33,844 nt of DNA from Woeseiaceae bacterium (GTDB lineage Bacteria; Pseudomonadota; Gammaproteobacteria; Steroidobacterales; Woeseiaceae), in NCBI GenBank assembly GCA_028822065.1, contig JAPKEL010000017.1, positions 1-33,844 of the forward strand, given 5' to 3'. The translations under genes and the position numbers were made by a program. This document shows, one piece after another, positions 15,659-24,153 of the stretch (its first letter is position 1; every line of letters starts with the position of its first letter). Under the pieces are notes generated by a model, which was given only the letters and a program-made list of their open reading frames with translations, was not told the DNA's origin and ran no database searches.

Positions 15659-15669
15659 TAACATGTTAA
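15658..15669. promoter_or_regulatory. Candidate HpaR operator
   Basis: TTAACATGTTAA is a perfect 12-base palindrome. It overlaps the end of the hpaF -10 and the predicted transcript start, in the space between the divergent DapA-like and hpaF genes. Its TTAA-N4-TTAA frame is the same as in the operator at 11392-11424. HpaR is encoded by the third gene of the leftward operon. Confidence 0.6.
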
Positions 15670-15698
15670 ATTTATTCAAACATACTTTAAGGTGCGAT

Positions 15699-16094
15699 AT
15701 GCCTCATTTAACAATCGAGTATTCACAGAATATCGAAAAAAATATTAACGTGAGTGATTTAGTCAGAGTTATGCATGATACAGCTGCAGGCATAGATGCT
15801 CTGCCGTTGGGAGGTCTTCGAACAAGAGCGGCGCCAAGAAAGGATTTCTTAATTGCTGATGGTCACCAATCTAATACCTTTGTGAATGTGGCTCTTCGGA
15901 TAGCACCAGGCAGATCAGATACTGTAAAAAAAGACGCAGGAGAACTCTTATTTACCGCATTAAGTAAGTTTTTTGAACCTTTCTGGCAATCTGATCCGAT
16001 TGCGTTATCATTTGAGATTCAGGAATTAGATGCAGAATTACGCTGGAAAAAAAGTAATATCCGTGAACATATGAAAGTGCGTTCTGAGGCTTAG
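15699..16094 (+). CDS. hpaF: 5-carboxymethyl-2-hydroxymuconate delta-isomerase
   Basis: A 131-aa tautomerase-superfamily enzyme that isomerises 5-carboxymethyl-2-hydroxymuconate to the 2-oxo form. The start at 15699 gives MPHLTIEYSQNI, so Pro becomes residue 1 after Met removal; that proline is the catalytic base. PLGGLRTRA, FVNVALRIAPGRS and ALSFEIQELD match HpaF in order. AAGGTG lies just upstream of this ATG, and a longer in-frame start at 15663 would bury the proline. It is first in the rightward operon behind a good promoter, three bases from hpaE. Confidence 0.92.
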   Translation: MPHLTIEYSQNIEKNINVSDLVRVMHDTAAGIDALPLGGLRTRAAPRKDFLIADGHQSNTFVNVALRIAPGRSDTVKKDAGELLFTALSKFFEPFWQSDPIALSFEIQELDAELRWKKSNIREHMKVRSEA

Positions 16095-16097
16095 ATA

Positions 16098-17621
16098 ATG
16101 ACGAATAATTTTAAAGAAAACCTTCAAGACACGGAAGCGTTATTGGCTCCATATAAAAATAATGTTCTGCCGCATTTTATAAATGGACAAGCAATACCGA
16201 GTCAATCTGCCGCCACTTTTGATAATTACTCGCCAATTGATAATCATAAGATTGGGTCAATTGCATCGGGCGATCGAGATGATATTGAAATAGCGTGCGA
16301 GGCGGCATTTCAAGCATTTCATGAATGGCGCAATACAGCTGGAAAAATACGCAAAAAGTTATTACATAAAGTTGCTGATGGCATAGAAAAACGAGCAAGA
16401 GATATTGCTTTGGTGGAGAGCTATGATTCAGGTCAAGCAATTCGATTTATGAGTAAGGCCGCCATTCGTGGCGCTGCTAATTTTCGTTTTTTTGCTGATA
16501 TGGCACCAAGTGCATCAGATGGAAAATCATTACCAGCAGAGGAACACTTAAATTACTCTTTGCGACAACCGATTGGACCAGTTGGGGTAATTACACCATG
16601 GAATACCCCGTTTATGTTATCTACTTGGAAGATAGCGCCAGCCTTAGCGTCGGGATGTACCGTAGTGCATAAGCCAGCAGAATGGTCTCCTTATACTGCT
16701 ATGATGTTAGCTGAAATTGCTCATGATGCGGGGCTTCCAGAAGGTGTTTTAAACTGCGTGCAAGGGTTAGGTGAAACAGCCGGTAAAGCTTTGACAGAGA
16801 ATGAGCGAATTAAAGCCATCGCTTTTGTAGGTGAGTCTTCCACTGGATCTCAAATAATGAAACAAGGTGCGGATACACTAAAGCGCTTTCATTTCGAATT
16901 GGGCGGAAAGAATCCCGTGATTGTATTTGATGATGCAGATCTAGATAAAGCGCTTGATGCTGTTGTTTTTATGATCTTTAGTCTTAATGGTGAAAGGTGC
17001 ACTTCCTCAAGTCGTCTACTAATTCAAGAGTCGATTAAAGATGAGTTTATTGAAAAATTATGTGGTCGAATCTCTAATTTAAAGGTGGGGCATCCTCTTG
17101 ATTCTGAGACAGAAATAGGACCATTAATTCATCAAAAACACCTTGATAAGGTTTTGGGTTATTTTTCTAGTGCGACTGCCGAGGGTGCAAAAATTGCAAA
17201 GGGTGGCAAGATCTATGATGTAAATGGAGCGGGTAATTATGTCGAACCAACTTTATTTATTGATGTTGAGAGTAATATGCGTGTGGCTCAAGAAGAGATA
17301 TTTGGACCTGTCTTGAGTGCCATTTCTTTTAAAGATGAGGCGCATGCTCTTAGAATAGCCAATGATAGTATATATGGCTTAGCAGCCTACCTTTGGACCA
17401 ATGATGTCGGCCGAAGTCTTCGTTTATCGCATCAATTGGATGCGGGGATGATCTGGGTAAATTCAGAAAATAACCGTCACTTACCCTCTCCTTTTGGTGG
17501 TATGAAAAGCAGTGGTATTGGTCGTGATGGTGGTGATTATAGTTTTGACTTTTATATGGAAACAAAAAATATATGCACGGCATTGGGTACTCATACTGTA
17601 CCAAAACTGGGAAAGAAATGA
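16098..17621 (+). CDS. hpaE: 5-carboxymethyl-2-hydroxymuconate semialdehyde dehydrogenase
   Basis: A 507-aa NAD-dependent aldehyde dehydrogenase. Catalytic residues are C301 (NGERCTSSSR), E267 (FELGGKNP) and N169 (TPWNTP). The C-terminus with ENNRHLPSPFGGMKSSGIG and GGDYSFDFYMETKNI is the HpaE pattern. It oxidises the ring-cleavage product of homoprotocatechuate to 5-carboxymethyl-2-hydroxymuconate. A GAGG precedes the ATG. The stop overlaps the ligA-like ATG by four bases (ATGA). It is the strongest single marker that this cluster serves homoprotocatechuate. Confidence 0.93.
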   Translation: MTNNFKENLQDTEALLAPYKNNVLPHFINGQAIPSQSAATFDNYSPIDNHKIGSIASGDRDDIEIACEAAFQAFHEWRNTAGKIRKKLLHKVADGIEKRARDIALVESYDSGQAIRFMSKAAIRGAANFRFFADMAPSASDGKSLPAEEHLNYSLRQPIGPVGVITPWNTPFMLSTWKIAPALASGCTVVHKPAEWSPYTAMMLAEIAHDAGLPEGVLNCVQGLGETAGKALTENERIKAIAFVGESSTGSQIMKQGADTLKRFHFELGGKNPVIVFDDADLDKALDAVVFMIFSLNGERCTSSSRLLIQESIKDEFIEKLCGRISNLKVGHPLDSETEIGPLIHQKHLDKVLGYFSSATAEGAKIAKGGKIYDVNGAGNYVEPTLFIDVESNMRVAQEEIFGPVLSAISFKDEAHALRIANDSIYGLAAYLWTNDVGRSLRLSHQLDAGMIWVNSENNRHLPSPFGGMKSSGIGRDGGDYSFDFYMETKNICTALGTHTVPKLGKK

Positions 17622-17953
17622 GTTTATATAACCTACAAAAATTTTTATATGAATTGAATCGTGATGAATCGATTCAAGCAAATTACAGTGAAAATAGTGA
17701 GGCATTAATTGCAGGTTATTCTCTGACTGATGAGGAGATCAATGCTCTGAAAGAAGGTGATATTGGATTGCTTTATGTACTTGGAGTAAACGGTCAAATA
17801 CTTATGCATTATGCTGCATTATTAGGGATTGAATGGTTCGATTATTTAGAAATGATGCGTGAGGGAGTAAGAATTCATGGTCCCGTTAGGGACGGTGTTT
17901 ACGCAATGACAGGGGGCGGTGAAAGTTTTACTAATGAGGAGAAAGAGCGATGA
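17618..17953 (+). CDS. LigA-like small subunit of a class III extradiol dioxygenase
   Basis: A 111-aa helical protein resembling the alpha subunit of protocatechuate 4,5-dioxygenase, with LQKFLYELN, SLTDEEINALKEGDIGLLYVLGVNGQILMHYAALLGI and a short acidic tail. It is shorter than the roughly 139 aa of LigA. In LigAB the alpha subunit closes over the active site of beta. The ATG at 17618 overlaps the hpaE stop, and its own stop overlaps the ligB-like start by four bases, so the two subunits are likely made in equal amounts. Confidence 0.82.
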   Translation: MSLYNLQKFLYELNRDESIQANYSENSEALIAGYSLTDEEINALKEGDIGLLYVLGVNGQILMHYAALLGIEWFDYLEMMREGVRIHGPVRDGVYAMTGGGESFTNEEKER

Positions 17954-18774
17954 GTTTAGTTTATTCAGGTGTCCTCAGTCATGCCCCAGGCATTACTGGT
18001 CGGGCACATCTGGTAGATAATATAGAAAAACGAGATGAGTTTTATGCTGCTTTAGATAACCAAAAGACTGAGATATTGGCCACCGACGCAGAAGCTATTG
18101 TTGTGATTGCCGCTGAACATTTTGCTAACTTTTTTATGAATAATATGCCCGCTTATTGTATCGGCATTAGTGAGAACTACGAAGGCCCAATAGAAGATCC
18201 TGAATGGCTGGGCATTCAGAAAACTAAAATACCTGGGGCACCTAATTTAGCCAAAAGATTAACGAAAAATATAATGCAAACTGTTGATGTTGCTTATTCG
18301 GAAGAATGGAAGTTTGATCATGGGATAATGGTGCCATTGAATTTTCTCACGCCCAAGTATGATCTTCCTGTTATTCCAGTCAATATTAATTGTCAGGGAC
18401 CACCGTTAACCCCATTACATCGAGCGTGGGCATTTGGTGAAGCACTGCGACGTGCTTGTGACGAAGCCCCTGAAAAAATAGCGCTAGTTGGAACAGGGGG
18501 TATTTCACATTGGCCTGCTACTCCAGATTCTGGAAAAATAAATGAAGCTTGGGATCGTGAATTCTTAGGGCATTTAATGAGGAATGATAAAGATGCTTTA
18601 TTGAATTACAGCGATGAAGAGACTTATAACGATGCAGGTCAAGGTGGATTTGAGATTCGAACTTTTATTACCGCAGCGGCGGCCGCACAAGGAAACGGTG
18701 ATCTTCAATTTTATACGGCTGAATTACCAATATTTGCTGTGGGCTGTACTGTTGCTAGATTTGAAATAAAATGA
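17950..18774 (+). CDS. LigB-like catalytic subunit of a class III extradiol dioxygenase
   Basis: A 274-aa Fe(II) enzyme. Iron ligands are predicted at H11 (LSHAPG), H57 (AEHFANFF) and E235 (GGFEIRTF). The catalytic histidines are H124 (FDHGIMVPL) and H187 (GTGGISHWP). This is the full set known for LigB. Placement between hpaE and an AhpD-like gene makes 3,4-dihydroxyphenylacetate the likely substrate, cleaved next to a hydroxyl to the semialdehyde that HpaE takes. The classical E. coli enzyme for this step, HpaD, is a single-subunit protein of the same superfamily, so the use of a separate LigA subunit is the odd point. Protocatechuate or gallate are alternatives. Confidence 0.88.
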   Translation: MSLVYSGVLSHAPGITGRAHLVDNIEKRDEFYAALDNQKTEILATDAEAIVVIAAEHFANFFMNNMPAYCIGISENYEGPIEDPEWLGIQKTKIPGAPNLAKRLTKNIMQTVDVAYSEEWKFDHGIMVPLNFLTPKYDLPVIPVNINCQGPPLTPLHRAWAFGEALRRACDEAPEKIALVGTGGISHWPATPDSGKINEAWDREFLGHLMRNDKDALLNYSDEETYNDAGQGGFEIRTFITAAAAAQGNGDLQFYTAELPIFAVGCTVARFEIK

Positions 18775-18817
18775 ACCAACAAAATATATTTTAAGTTACT
18801 TCAAAGAGGGGGAAAGT

Positions 18818-19411
18818 ATGCCATTCATGAAGCCGGTATCAATGAATGAATTACCAGAGGACATCCTAGAGCGTTTTAAGCATTATCAAAATACACGTGG
18901 ATTTACACCAAACAGTATTCAGACTATGGTTCGACGGCCAAATATTGTTCGTGCGTTTATGCAGCTGAATCAGGCTGTACTCTATGAAGGTACGGTAGAT
19001 GAAGAGCTAAAAATGCTAGTCAGTCTAATCGCTAGTCAGGTTGCTGGTTGTCGATATTGCCAAGCACATATGGCTAATCTTTCTAAAATCTATCAAGCAT
19101 CTGAAGAAAAAATAAGTCAGGTATGGAATTATGAAGAAAGTGATTTATTTACTGCTGCAGAAAAAGCCGCTTTGAGACTTGCATACCATGGTGCTATGTC
19201 CCCCAGCCAATCATCACAAGAACATTTTGATGAATTAAATAAGCACTATGATGAAAATGAAATTGTTGAAATTGTGGCAACAATCTCACTTTTTGGATTT
19301 CTTAATCGTTGGAATGACACCCTGGCAACAGAAATTGAACAGTTGCCAGCAATGGTGGCAAAAGAAACGATTGGTAAAACTTTTAATTGGGAGGCTGGCA
19401 AGCACGAATGA
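18818..19411 (+). CDS. Carboxymuconolactone decarboxylase/AhpD-like family protein
   Basis: A 197-aa AhpD-fold protein. The redox-type motif AGCRYCQAHMANLS carries C78, C81 and H84, as in AhpD-like peroxidases. TAAEKAALRLAYHGAMSP and EIVATISLFGFLNRWND are typical of this subgroup. It is the last gene of the rightward hpa operon, 43 bases after the LigB-like gene, with a strong GAGGGGG ribosome site. True gamma-carboxymuconolactone decarboxylase belongs to the ortho pathway and lacks this CxxC, so a role in removing peroxides formed by the oxygenases is more likely. That is inference. Confidence 0.83.
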   Translation: MPFMKPVSMNELPEDILERFKHYQNTRGFTPNSIQTMVRRPNIVRAFMQLNQAVLYEGTVDEELKMLVSLIASQVAGCRYCQAHMANLSKIYQASEEKISQVWNYEESDLFTAAEKAALRLAYHGAMSPSQSSQEHFDELNKHYDENEIVEIVATISLFGFLNRWNDTLATEIEQLPAMVAKETIGKTFNWEAGKHE

Positions 19412-19436
19412 TTGATTTTCTGTATCTCAATCATTC
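19406..19436 (+). terminator. Hairpin at the end of the hpaF-ligB operon
   Basis: GAATGATTGA (19406-19415) and TCAATCATTC (19427-19436) form a perfect ten-base stem around an 11-base loop and include the stop codon of the AhpD-like gene. The following TCTATAATCC is not a real T run, so termination may be partial; mRNA 3' end protection is the alternative. Confidence 0.45.
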
Positions 19437-19482
19437 TCTATAATCCAATTTATGAACTTAAGTGATTTGAATTTAATATACA

Positions 19483-19520
19483 ATATATTCATAGATATGA
19501 AATGGCTCATGTGAATATAT
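19483..19520. promoter_or_regulatory. Inverted repeat before the molybdopterin-subunit gene, candidate operator
   Basis: ATATATTCA (19483-19491) and TGAATATAT (19512-19520) are perfect nine-base inverted repeats, 20 bases apart. The second runs into the ATG at 19519. The region also holds AT-rich -10-like sequence. The IclR gene four kilobases downstream is the obvious candidate to bind it. AT richness raises the odds of chance. Confidence 0.4.
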
Positions 19521-21924
19521 GGCATATAAATTACTAGGTAAAAACTTTACTCCACCAGATATTCGAGCCAAGGTGACTGGCAAAGCAAAGTATGCTGAAG
19601 ATTTTCGTGCCGATGGAATGGCGTTTGTAAAATTACTGCTTAGTTCTGTACCTCACGCAAAGATAAAAAACATTGATGCTAGTGCAGCACTTAAAATGCC
19701 CGGTGTTTTAGGTGTCCTAACGGCTGATGATTTGCCGCCGCCTGAAGGAATTACACAACCAATTCTAACCAATAACCCTCATTATGTTGGTGATCCGATT
19801 TTAGCTATTGCTGCTATTGATGAAACGATAGCTTCAGATGCGTTAGAAAAAGTTCGTTATGACATGGAGGTATTGGATTTTGTAATTGATCCCCTGAAGA
19901 GTTTGCACCCAAATGGTCCAAATGCACGAGGCAACTCGAATGTAGCAAACCGAGGTATTCCTGAGCAAGAATTGAAATGGGATAGCAGTGACTTTGAGGG
20001 AGTCGGTGAGCATGAACTTCCAGTGACGGGAAAATCTGCAGCGCAATGGAGTTATGGCGATCTGAAAGCAGCATTTTCAGATTCCAGTGTTATTTATGAT
20101 GAGACATTTGTTACCGGAAGTAATGCCCATCATAGCCTGGAGCCGAGAACAGCTATGTCTTATTGGGAGAATGGTAAGTGTTTTGTATTTGGCTCCTCTC
20201 AGAGCCAGAGTTTTGTTGTACCAGGATTAGCAAAACTAATTGGTATTGAGGTTAAAAATTTAGTCTATGTAGCAGAATATTGTGGCGGTGGTTTCGGTTC
20301 CAAAGGGGGAGCGTACGCAATTATGGCGTTACCGGCTTTTATGTCTAAAAAGATCGGGCGCCCAGTAATGATGAGAATCAGTAGATCTGATGAGTATTTT
20401 TTAGGTTCAAATAGAGGTGGTTTTCAAGGAAGGGTGAAATTAGGATTTAATGAGTCTGGAAAGGTCACTGGTATTGATCTCTATATTATTCAGTCTTGTG
20501 GACCAACTTATGGTTTTCCTGATTTTAATAGCGCTGCAAGTGCTGTCTCTTTGTGCTACCAGCCGTTAGCAATGAAATATCGCGGTATACCAGTTTTAAC
20601 TAATACGCCTCCTGGAGGAGCTCAAAGGGGCCCTGGTCAAAATCAAATAGCCATGATTATCGAACCTTTATTGGACAAGGCTGCAAATGAATTGAATATA
20701 GATCGTTTAGAGATTAGAAAAATCAACGCCCCAAATAATGATTCAATTTATGATGGCAAACAAGGTTCGGTTACCAGTGCTTATATAGTTGAGGCACTTC
20801 AAAAAGGAGCGCGCAATTTTGATTGGCAAAAAAAGAAACAGCTCAGTAGGCAACAAAATGGATCAAAAGTAATTGGGGTTGGCATTGGACAGGCTTATCA
20901 TTCAGCTGGCTTTACGGGTTTTGATGGTCTTGTAAGAATATTACCTAACGGCAAGATCCATATTCACTCGGGAGTCGGTAATTTAGGCACTTATTCGTAT
21001 GCGGCTACCTCAAGGGTAGTTGCTGAGGTATTAAAATGTGACTGGGAAGATTGTGTAATTGAAAGGGGTGATACTCGTAAACATCTTCCATGGAATATTG
21101 GTCAATTTGGCAGTAATACTTCGTTCACCATGTCCAGAAGTAACTATGCAGCCGCCATGGATGTAAAAGAAAAATTACTCTTAATTGCAGTCCAAAAATT
21201 TGGTGGACTCACAAAAGATTATGCTATTGATGGTAAGTCTGTTTATCAGAAGCAAAATAAAACCATTAATATGTCTTACGCACAAGCCGCTCGATATGCT
21301 ATTGAAATTGGCGGTAAATTTGATGGCCATAAAGCTCCTGAAGATATCAATGATATGACGAAAGCGTCGGTATCGGCAGTGAAGGGTTCTGGTTTGATTG
21401 GTGTGGCAAAAGACAATTATGAGATCAGTGGAACTCCGCCAGCATTGGCAGCTGGTTTTATGATGATTGAGTTGGATAAAGAGACGGGAAAGTTTGAAAT
21501 TCTTGAGTACGATGGCGTAATTGATTGTGGTACCGTGATCCATCCAATGGGGCTAGCAAACCAAGTAAAAGGCGGGGCAGTCATGGGTATAGGCTTGGCT
21601 CATCTAGAAAGATTGGTCTATGATCCACAAAACGGATTACCGGCAAATGTATTCTTGTATGAATCCAAACCGCCATCTTATCTTGATGTCCCTTCAAAGC
21701 TGGGGTGGGATGCTGTTGATATTCCCGACCCTCAGAATCCAGTAGGTGTTAGGGGTATGGGTGAACCTGTTATGGGTTGTGCGGCTTCAGCTCTGATATC
21801 CGCTATATCTGACGCAATGGGGGGTCACTATTTTAATCGAACTCCCATTTCAAGTGATATGATCATCAATGCGTTGAATGATCGTCAGCAATCACATCGT
21901 CCTTTGCAGGTTTATACTTTTTAG
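19519..21924 (+). CDS. Xanthine dehydrogenase-family molybdopterin-binding subunit
   Basis: An 801-aa large subunit of a molybdenum hydroxylase. It begins with the N-terminal domain typical of these proteins (VTGKAKYAEDFRADGMAFVKLL). GGGFGSKGG, PPGGAQRGPGQNQ (R370) and CGTVIHPMGLANQVKGG are cofactor contacts, and GVRGMGEP carries the catalytic glutamate E749. Such enzymes hydroxylate aldehydes, N-heterocycles or aromatic acyl-CoA. They normally need a 2Fe-2S subunit and usually an FAD subunit; neither is encoded next to it. The substrate cannot be told. There is no clear ribosome site. It begins a rightward run of six genes that includes an aromatic-acid permease and an IclR regulator. Confidence 0.87.
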   Translation: MAYKLLGKNFTPPDIRAKVTGKAKYAEDFRADGMAFVKLLLSSVPHAKIKNIDASAALKMPGVLGVLTADDLPPPEGITQPILTNNPHYVGDPILAIAAIDETIASDALEKVRYDMEVLDFVIDPLKSLHPNGPNARGNSNVANRGIPEQELKWDSSDFEGVGEHELPVTGKSAAQWSYGDLKAAFSDSSVIYDETFVTGSNAHHSLEPRTAMSYWENGKCFVFGSSQSQSFVVPGLAKLIGIEVKNLVYVAEYCGGGFGSKGGAYAIMALPAFMSKKIGRPVMMRISRSDEYFLGSNRGGFQGRVKLGFNESGKVTGIDLYIIQSCGPTYGFPDFNSAASAVSLCYQPLAMKYRGIPVLTNTPPGGAQRGPGQNQIAMIIEPLLDKAANELNIDRLEIRKINAPNNDSIYDGKQGSVTSAYIVEALQKGARNFDWQKKKQLSRQQNGSKVIGVGIGQAYHSAGFTGFDGLVRILPNGKIHIHSGVGNLGTYSYAATSRVVAEVLKCDWEDCVIERGDTRKHLPWNIGQFGSNTSFTMSRSNYAAAMDVKEKLLLIAVQKFGGLTKDYAIDGKSVYQKQNKTINMSYAQAARYAIEIGGKFDGHKAPEDINDMTKASVSAVKGSGLIGVAKDNYEISGTPPALAAGFMMIELDKETGKFEILEYDGVIDCGTVIHPMGLANQVKGGAVMGIGLAHLERLVYDPQNGLPANVFLYESKPPSYLDVPSKLGWDAVDIPDPQNPVGVRGMGEPVMGCAASALISAISDAMGGHYFNRTPISSDMIINALNDRQQSHRPLQVYTF

Positions 21925-21963
21925 CTGTATGCTGATAAATAAATAACAGGGAATGTAATATTC

Positions 21964-23280
21964 ATGAATAACTCAATAAAGAATTTGAATGATTTTATAG
22001 ATAAAGGCTCTATTACATCGCAACAAATACTTGTAGTGGCATTGTGTTTTGTATTCAATATGCTCGATGGCTTTGATATTACGGCTATGGCTGTGGTGGC
22101 CTCATCCGTATCCTCAGATTTGAGTTTGACTGATGATTTATTGGGTTGGATCTTTAGTTTTGCTTTAGCGGGAATGATGGTTGGGGCGATGGTACTTGCT
22201 CCTGTTGCCGATATTATTGGGCGACGGGTTCTGATTATATTGAGTCTTTTGTTAGTAGGGGTATCAATATTGTTGACTTCCAAAGCTGACAGTTTGGGTC
22301 CATTTATAATTTTACGTTTTGTTAGTGGGATGGGTGCAGGTGCATTATTAGCTTGCCAAGCCTCATTAGCGGCTGAGTATAGTCCAGAGAAATATCGTGC
22401 CTTATCCGTAGCATTGGTTACGGCTGGGTATCCTACTGGCGCTATGATGACATCTGTTGTGGCCGGCTTTATTATGCCTGAGTATGGATGGCGAAGTATG
22501 TTTGTATTTGGTGGATTAATTACTCTGGGTATGGTTGTTGTGGCGTGGTTAATGATCCCAGAATCTTTGAAATATCTTCTAGAAAAACAACCTAAGAATG
22601 CATTGATCAAAATTAATGAAATTCTGCAAAAATTAAAGCATTCGCCGATTGACGAATTACCAGAACGTATTAAAAGTCATAAGAATAAAACGACTTTATT
22701 AAATAATATGAGAATGTTGTTGTCTCCAAAATATCGCTCATTGTCTTTAACATTATGGACAGCATTTTGCTGTGCTTATGCAACATTATATTTTCTGATG
22801 AGTTGGATTCCTAAATTAATGGAGAATGCGGGTTATGATATGGCTGCAGGAAGGAATGCATTTTTTCTTTTTAATTTAGGGGGTGTGATAGGTATTTATT
22901 TATTGGGATATCTATCGATTAAATGGAAGTTAACCAATCTTATTTTTAATTTATCTATTGCCTCTGCCATTAGTATGATTGCATTTGCGTTAGCACCTAA
23001 TGAATTAAATACCTTACTTATCTTGATAGTTATGATTGGTATTCTCCAGCAAAGTGCTTTTACTGGTTTATATGGTGTGGCAGCTAAAGCCTACCCCACA
23101 GAGATAAGAAGTACAGGAGTTGGTTGGGCCATTGGTTTAGGGAGAATCGGTGCGGTTATTGGGCCAGCCTTAGCGGGTTATCTTATTTTAGCGGGTTATG
23201 ATATGTCCGCTAACTTTATGTTTTTCTCTATTCCTATGATTGTATGCGGATTCATTGCTTACCGTTTGCATATAGATTAA
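21964..23280 (+). CDS. MFS permease, aromatic acid:H+ symporter (AAHS) type
   Basis: A 438-aa protein with 12 membrane helices. The helix 1 motif LDGFDITAMAVVA holds the aspartate typical of aromatic acid symporters (PcaK, MhpT group). The loop after helix 2 reads APVADIIGRRVL, and the matching loop in the second half is degenerate. AYPTEIRSTGVGWAIGLGRIGA, near helix 10, is also characteristic. It would bring an aromatic acid into the cell. AGGGA precedes ATG. The neighbours do not show whether its substrate is 4-hydroxyphenylacetate or that of the molybdopterin enzyme. The long antisense frame over its 5' half is a shadow. Confidence 0.87.
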   Translation: MNNSIKNLNDFIDKGSITSQQILVVALCFVFNMLDGFDITAMAVVASSVSSDLSLTDDLLGWIFSFALAGMMVGAMVLAPVADIIGRRVLIILSLLLVGVSILLTSKADSLGPFIILRFVSGMGAGALLACQASLAAEYSPEKYRALSVALVTAGYPTGAMMTSVVAGFIMPEYGWRSMFVFGGLITLGMVVVAWLMIPESLKYLLEKQPKNALIKINEILQKLKHSPIDELPERIKSHKNKTTLLNNMRMLLSPKYRSLSLTLWTAFCCAYATLYFLMSWIPKLMENAGYDMAAGRNAFFLFNLGGVIGIYLLGYLSIKWKLTNLIFNLSIASAISMIAFALAPNELNTLLILIVMIGILQQSAFTGLYGVAAKAYPTEIRSTGVGWAIGLGRIGAVIGPALAGYLILAGYDMSANFMFFSIPMIVCGFIAYRLHID

Positions 23281-23328
23281 TTTATTTCTTCAGTGTAATT
23301 AGTAAAAGTATTTTTTATGGAGATCGAT

Positions 23329-24135
23329 ATGGATTCATTGACTTCAAAATCATCAATTGTTCAAAGTGTAGTAGTTGCTTATGAATTGCTTAATTTCCTT
23401 GCAAATAAGGGTCGGCCACAAAGGGTCACTGATATAGCGAATCATTTAAGTATGACAAAAGCTCGAGTTTCGAGACACTTAAGCACCCTAGCTTCTCTTC
23501 AATTAGTAGTAAAAACACCAGATAACCGAGGTTACAGACTTGGCTCTAAATTATTTTCTTTATCCACTGCGGCAATGGATCAATATGAGATAACCAATAT
23601 CACTGATCGTTACTTAACATTATTGAAAAATAAAATTTCTAAACCTTTGTTTCTGTCCGTCCCGGCTGGTGGTGATGCTGTGGTTGCATCTACTGTAACT
23701 ATACCAGGAGAAAAAATCTATCCTGAGATTCTTAGGGGTTATAGGTACACAGTACCTGTTTCACCAACAGCACGACTAACATTAGCATTCTCATCATCTG
23801 CAATACGAGAGAGGGTTATATCGCGCCGAACTGAAAAAGAGGTAAGCAGCGAGTTTGAACCTAATCAATTTAGACGAAATTTAAAAAATATTCAGAAGAA
23901 TTTCTTTGAGTATGATGAGGATCCATATCGTGCGGGCTTTTCCGCATTGGTGGTTCCAATCTTCAATCATATAGAAGGTCTTGAGGCTGTAATAACTATT
24001 TTATGGAAAAAACAAAGTTGTGATACTGAAGAATATAAAAATATTTTTCATTCAACTTTGGATACTGCAATTACAATTTCTTCGGTGCTGGGTTCAGAAA
24101 TTATGACAAAAAATATGCAGCAAGCTTGCGAATAA
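23329..24135 (+). CDS. IclR-family transcriptional regulator
   Basis: A 268-aa protein with an N-terminal winged helix (ANKGRPQRVTDIANHLSMTKARVSRHLSTLASLQLV) and a C-terminal ligand-binding domain (SVPAGGDAVVAST, GYRYTVPVSPTARLTLAFSS, YRAGFSALVVPIF). IclR proteins often control aromatic-acid operons as activators or repressors. I chose the ATG at 23329 because GGAG lies six bases upstream; an ATG at 23317 would add four residues but has no ribosome site. It lies in the rightward run between the permease and the two membrane proteins. Confidence 0.88.
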   Translation: MDSLTSKSSIVQSVVVAYELLNFLANKGRPQRVTDIANHLSMTKARVSRHLSTLASLQLVVKTPDNRGYRLGSKLFSLSTAAMDQYEITNITDRYLTLLKNKISKPLFLSVPAGGDAVVASTVTIPGEKIYPEILRGYRYTVPVSPTARLTLAFSSSAIRERVISRRTEKEVSSEFEPNQFRRNLKNIQKNFFEYDEDPYRAGFSALVVPIFNHIEGLEAVITILWKKQSCDTEEYKNIFHSTLDTAITISSVLGSEIMTKNMQQACE

Positions 24136-24153
24136 ATTTAGGTAGGAGGGTTT

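Noticed and set aside
18818-19411. Gamma-carboxymuconolactone decarboxylase of the ortho pathway
   Set aside because: The protein has the AhpD-type CxxC motif and no other ortho-pathway gene is present.
21921-22610. 229-codon open frame on the minus strand
   Set aside because: It lies entirely opposite the 5' half of the aromatic-acid permease, and its Ile/Thr/Asn/Pro-rich composition is typical of an antisense frame. It has no domain or ribosome site.
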